From contig NC_051082.1 of the NCBI RefSeq assembly GCF_004664715.2, forward strand, positions 9,920,498-9,984,497: DNA of 64,000 nt, read 5' to 3'. The notes under the pieces are model-generated. The model was not told the DNA's origin. It made no database searches and was given only the letters and a program-made list of their open reading frames with translations. This stretch comes from Peromyscus leucopus. Lineage: Eukaryota; Chordata; Mammalia; Rodentia; Cricetidae. How positions within the stretch are numbered: the stretch's first letter is position 1; the number at the start of each line of letters is the position of its first letter. Position numbers and translations under genes: made by a program. Below, piece by piece: positions 63,382-64,000 of the stretch.

Positions 63382-64000
63382 AGTTGGTACCAGGATAGTG
63401 GGGTGTTGCTGTGACAGACCTGACCTTTGGGCTAGAAAAGCCATTGAGTGTTGAGAGCTCTGTGAGCTGTTCTGAGGAGCTTGGAAGATAAGAATATTGA
63501 GAGCAGTGTGGATGATGGAGGCCTGGCTCGTGATGTTTCAGAGGGAAGCAAAGACTCTACCAGGCTTTTGTGTGAAGAATCTGTGATTCTGGTCAGCTGG
63601 GGCTAAAGAATCAGCAGTAACCAGAATCGCTAAAGTAAAACCTTTGCTTTGCTGGGACAATGGATGCTGGCCAGCTGGGGCTGAGAAATTAGCAATGATT
63701 AAGAAGAGACCAGCATCACTGAGGTGAAGTCTTCTGGGAAGGATTTCCTAAGGGTCAGCACACAGAAGCTGTGTTCAGAGGCAGCCAAGGTTGCACCTCA
63801 TGCTGGCAGCTGAACTTGGTAGTGTTAAGAGTCACCCAAGGTATTTTGAAGGCATGAAGGGGTCATGGAGAGCAGCTGAGACTTGGCACTGTGTGGCAAG
63901 GCTGGCGTCCCTGAAGGGAGCCCAGGAGAGGCTATGGGTGAAAGGGCAGCCCAATTTCTGCAGAAGACCCCAGCAGTTTTGGAGATGCCAGTACCATGGG
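63382..64000 (+). mobile_element. MaLR internal region (runs off window)
   Basis: Begins AGTTGGTACCAGGATAGTGG directly after the LTR, the position and wording of the primer-binding region in ERVL/MaLR elements, and continues as familiar rodent MaLR internal sequence (GATGATGGAGGCCTGGCTCG). No long open frame; these elements are non-autonomous. Confidence 0.75.

Overview
The window is rodent nuclear DNA, most likely from a cricetid (hamster, vole or deer-mouse group). It is crowded with B1, B2, B3 and B4 SINEs. The younger B1 copies carry the variant around 'ttccaggaaaggcacaaa' that I associate with cricetids rather than with mouse or rat, and several LTRs are of kinds I recall from cricetid genomes. 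The species call rests on memory of repeat consensus sequences, not on a search. Region 1 (1 to about 23,870) is the 3' part of one plus-strand protein-coding gene. Fourteen exons were joined by hand through GT/AG sites with matching phases. They give an 889-residue C-terminal fragment ending at a TAA at 21266-21268, followed by a 2.6-kb 3' UTR with two AATAAA signals. The protein is the C-terminal part of a Mediator kinase-module subunit of the MED13 family, and it fits MED13L (THRAP2) best. MED13 and MED13L form the link between the CDK8/CDK19-cyclin C-MED12 module and core Mediator; this C-terminal part covers the family's MID-like and PIWI-like (Med13_C) regions and a disordered Ser/Gly/Pro-rich insert. 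The introns hold old SINEs, an L1 3' end, one LTR and two minisatellites. Region 2 (about 23,870 to 64,000) has no exon I can support. It is intergenic sequence built of repeats, mostly LTRs of the ERVL/MaLR sort, two copies of another ERV-like LTR family (one with two nested B1s), decayed L1 pieces, SINEs, microsatellites and a 31-bp minisatellite with 17 full copies. A gene-free 40 kb downstream fits MED13L, whose human orthologue faces a large desert toward TBX3, and does not fit MED13, whose 3' end lies close to INTS2. Because this is a developmental-gene desert, the repeat-free islands (for example 26,830-28,900 and 61,000-62,330) are the best places to look for distal enhancers, and candidate motifs are listed. 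The window ends inside a MaLR-type retroelement (5' LTR plus start of the internal region). I found no operon-like, CRISPR or toxin system; the novelty on offer is repeat architecture and candidate regulatory sequence.
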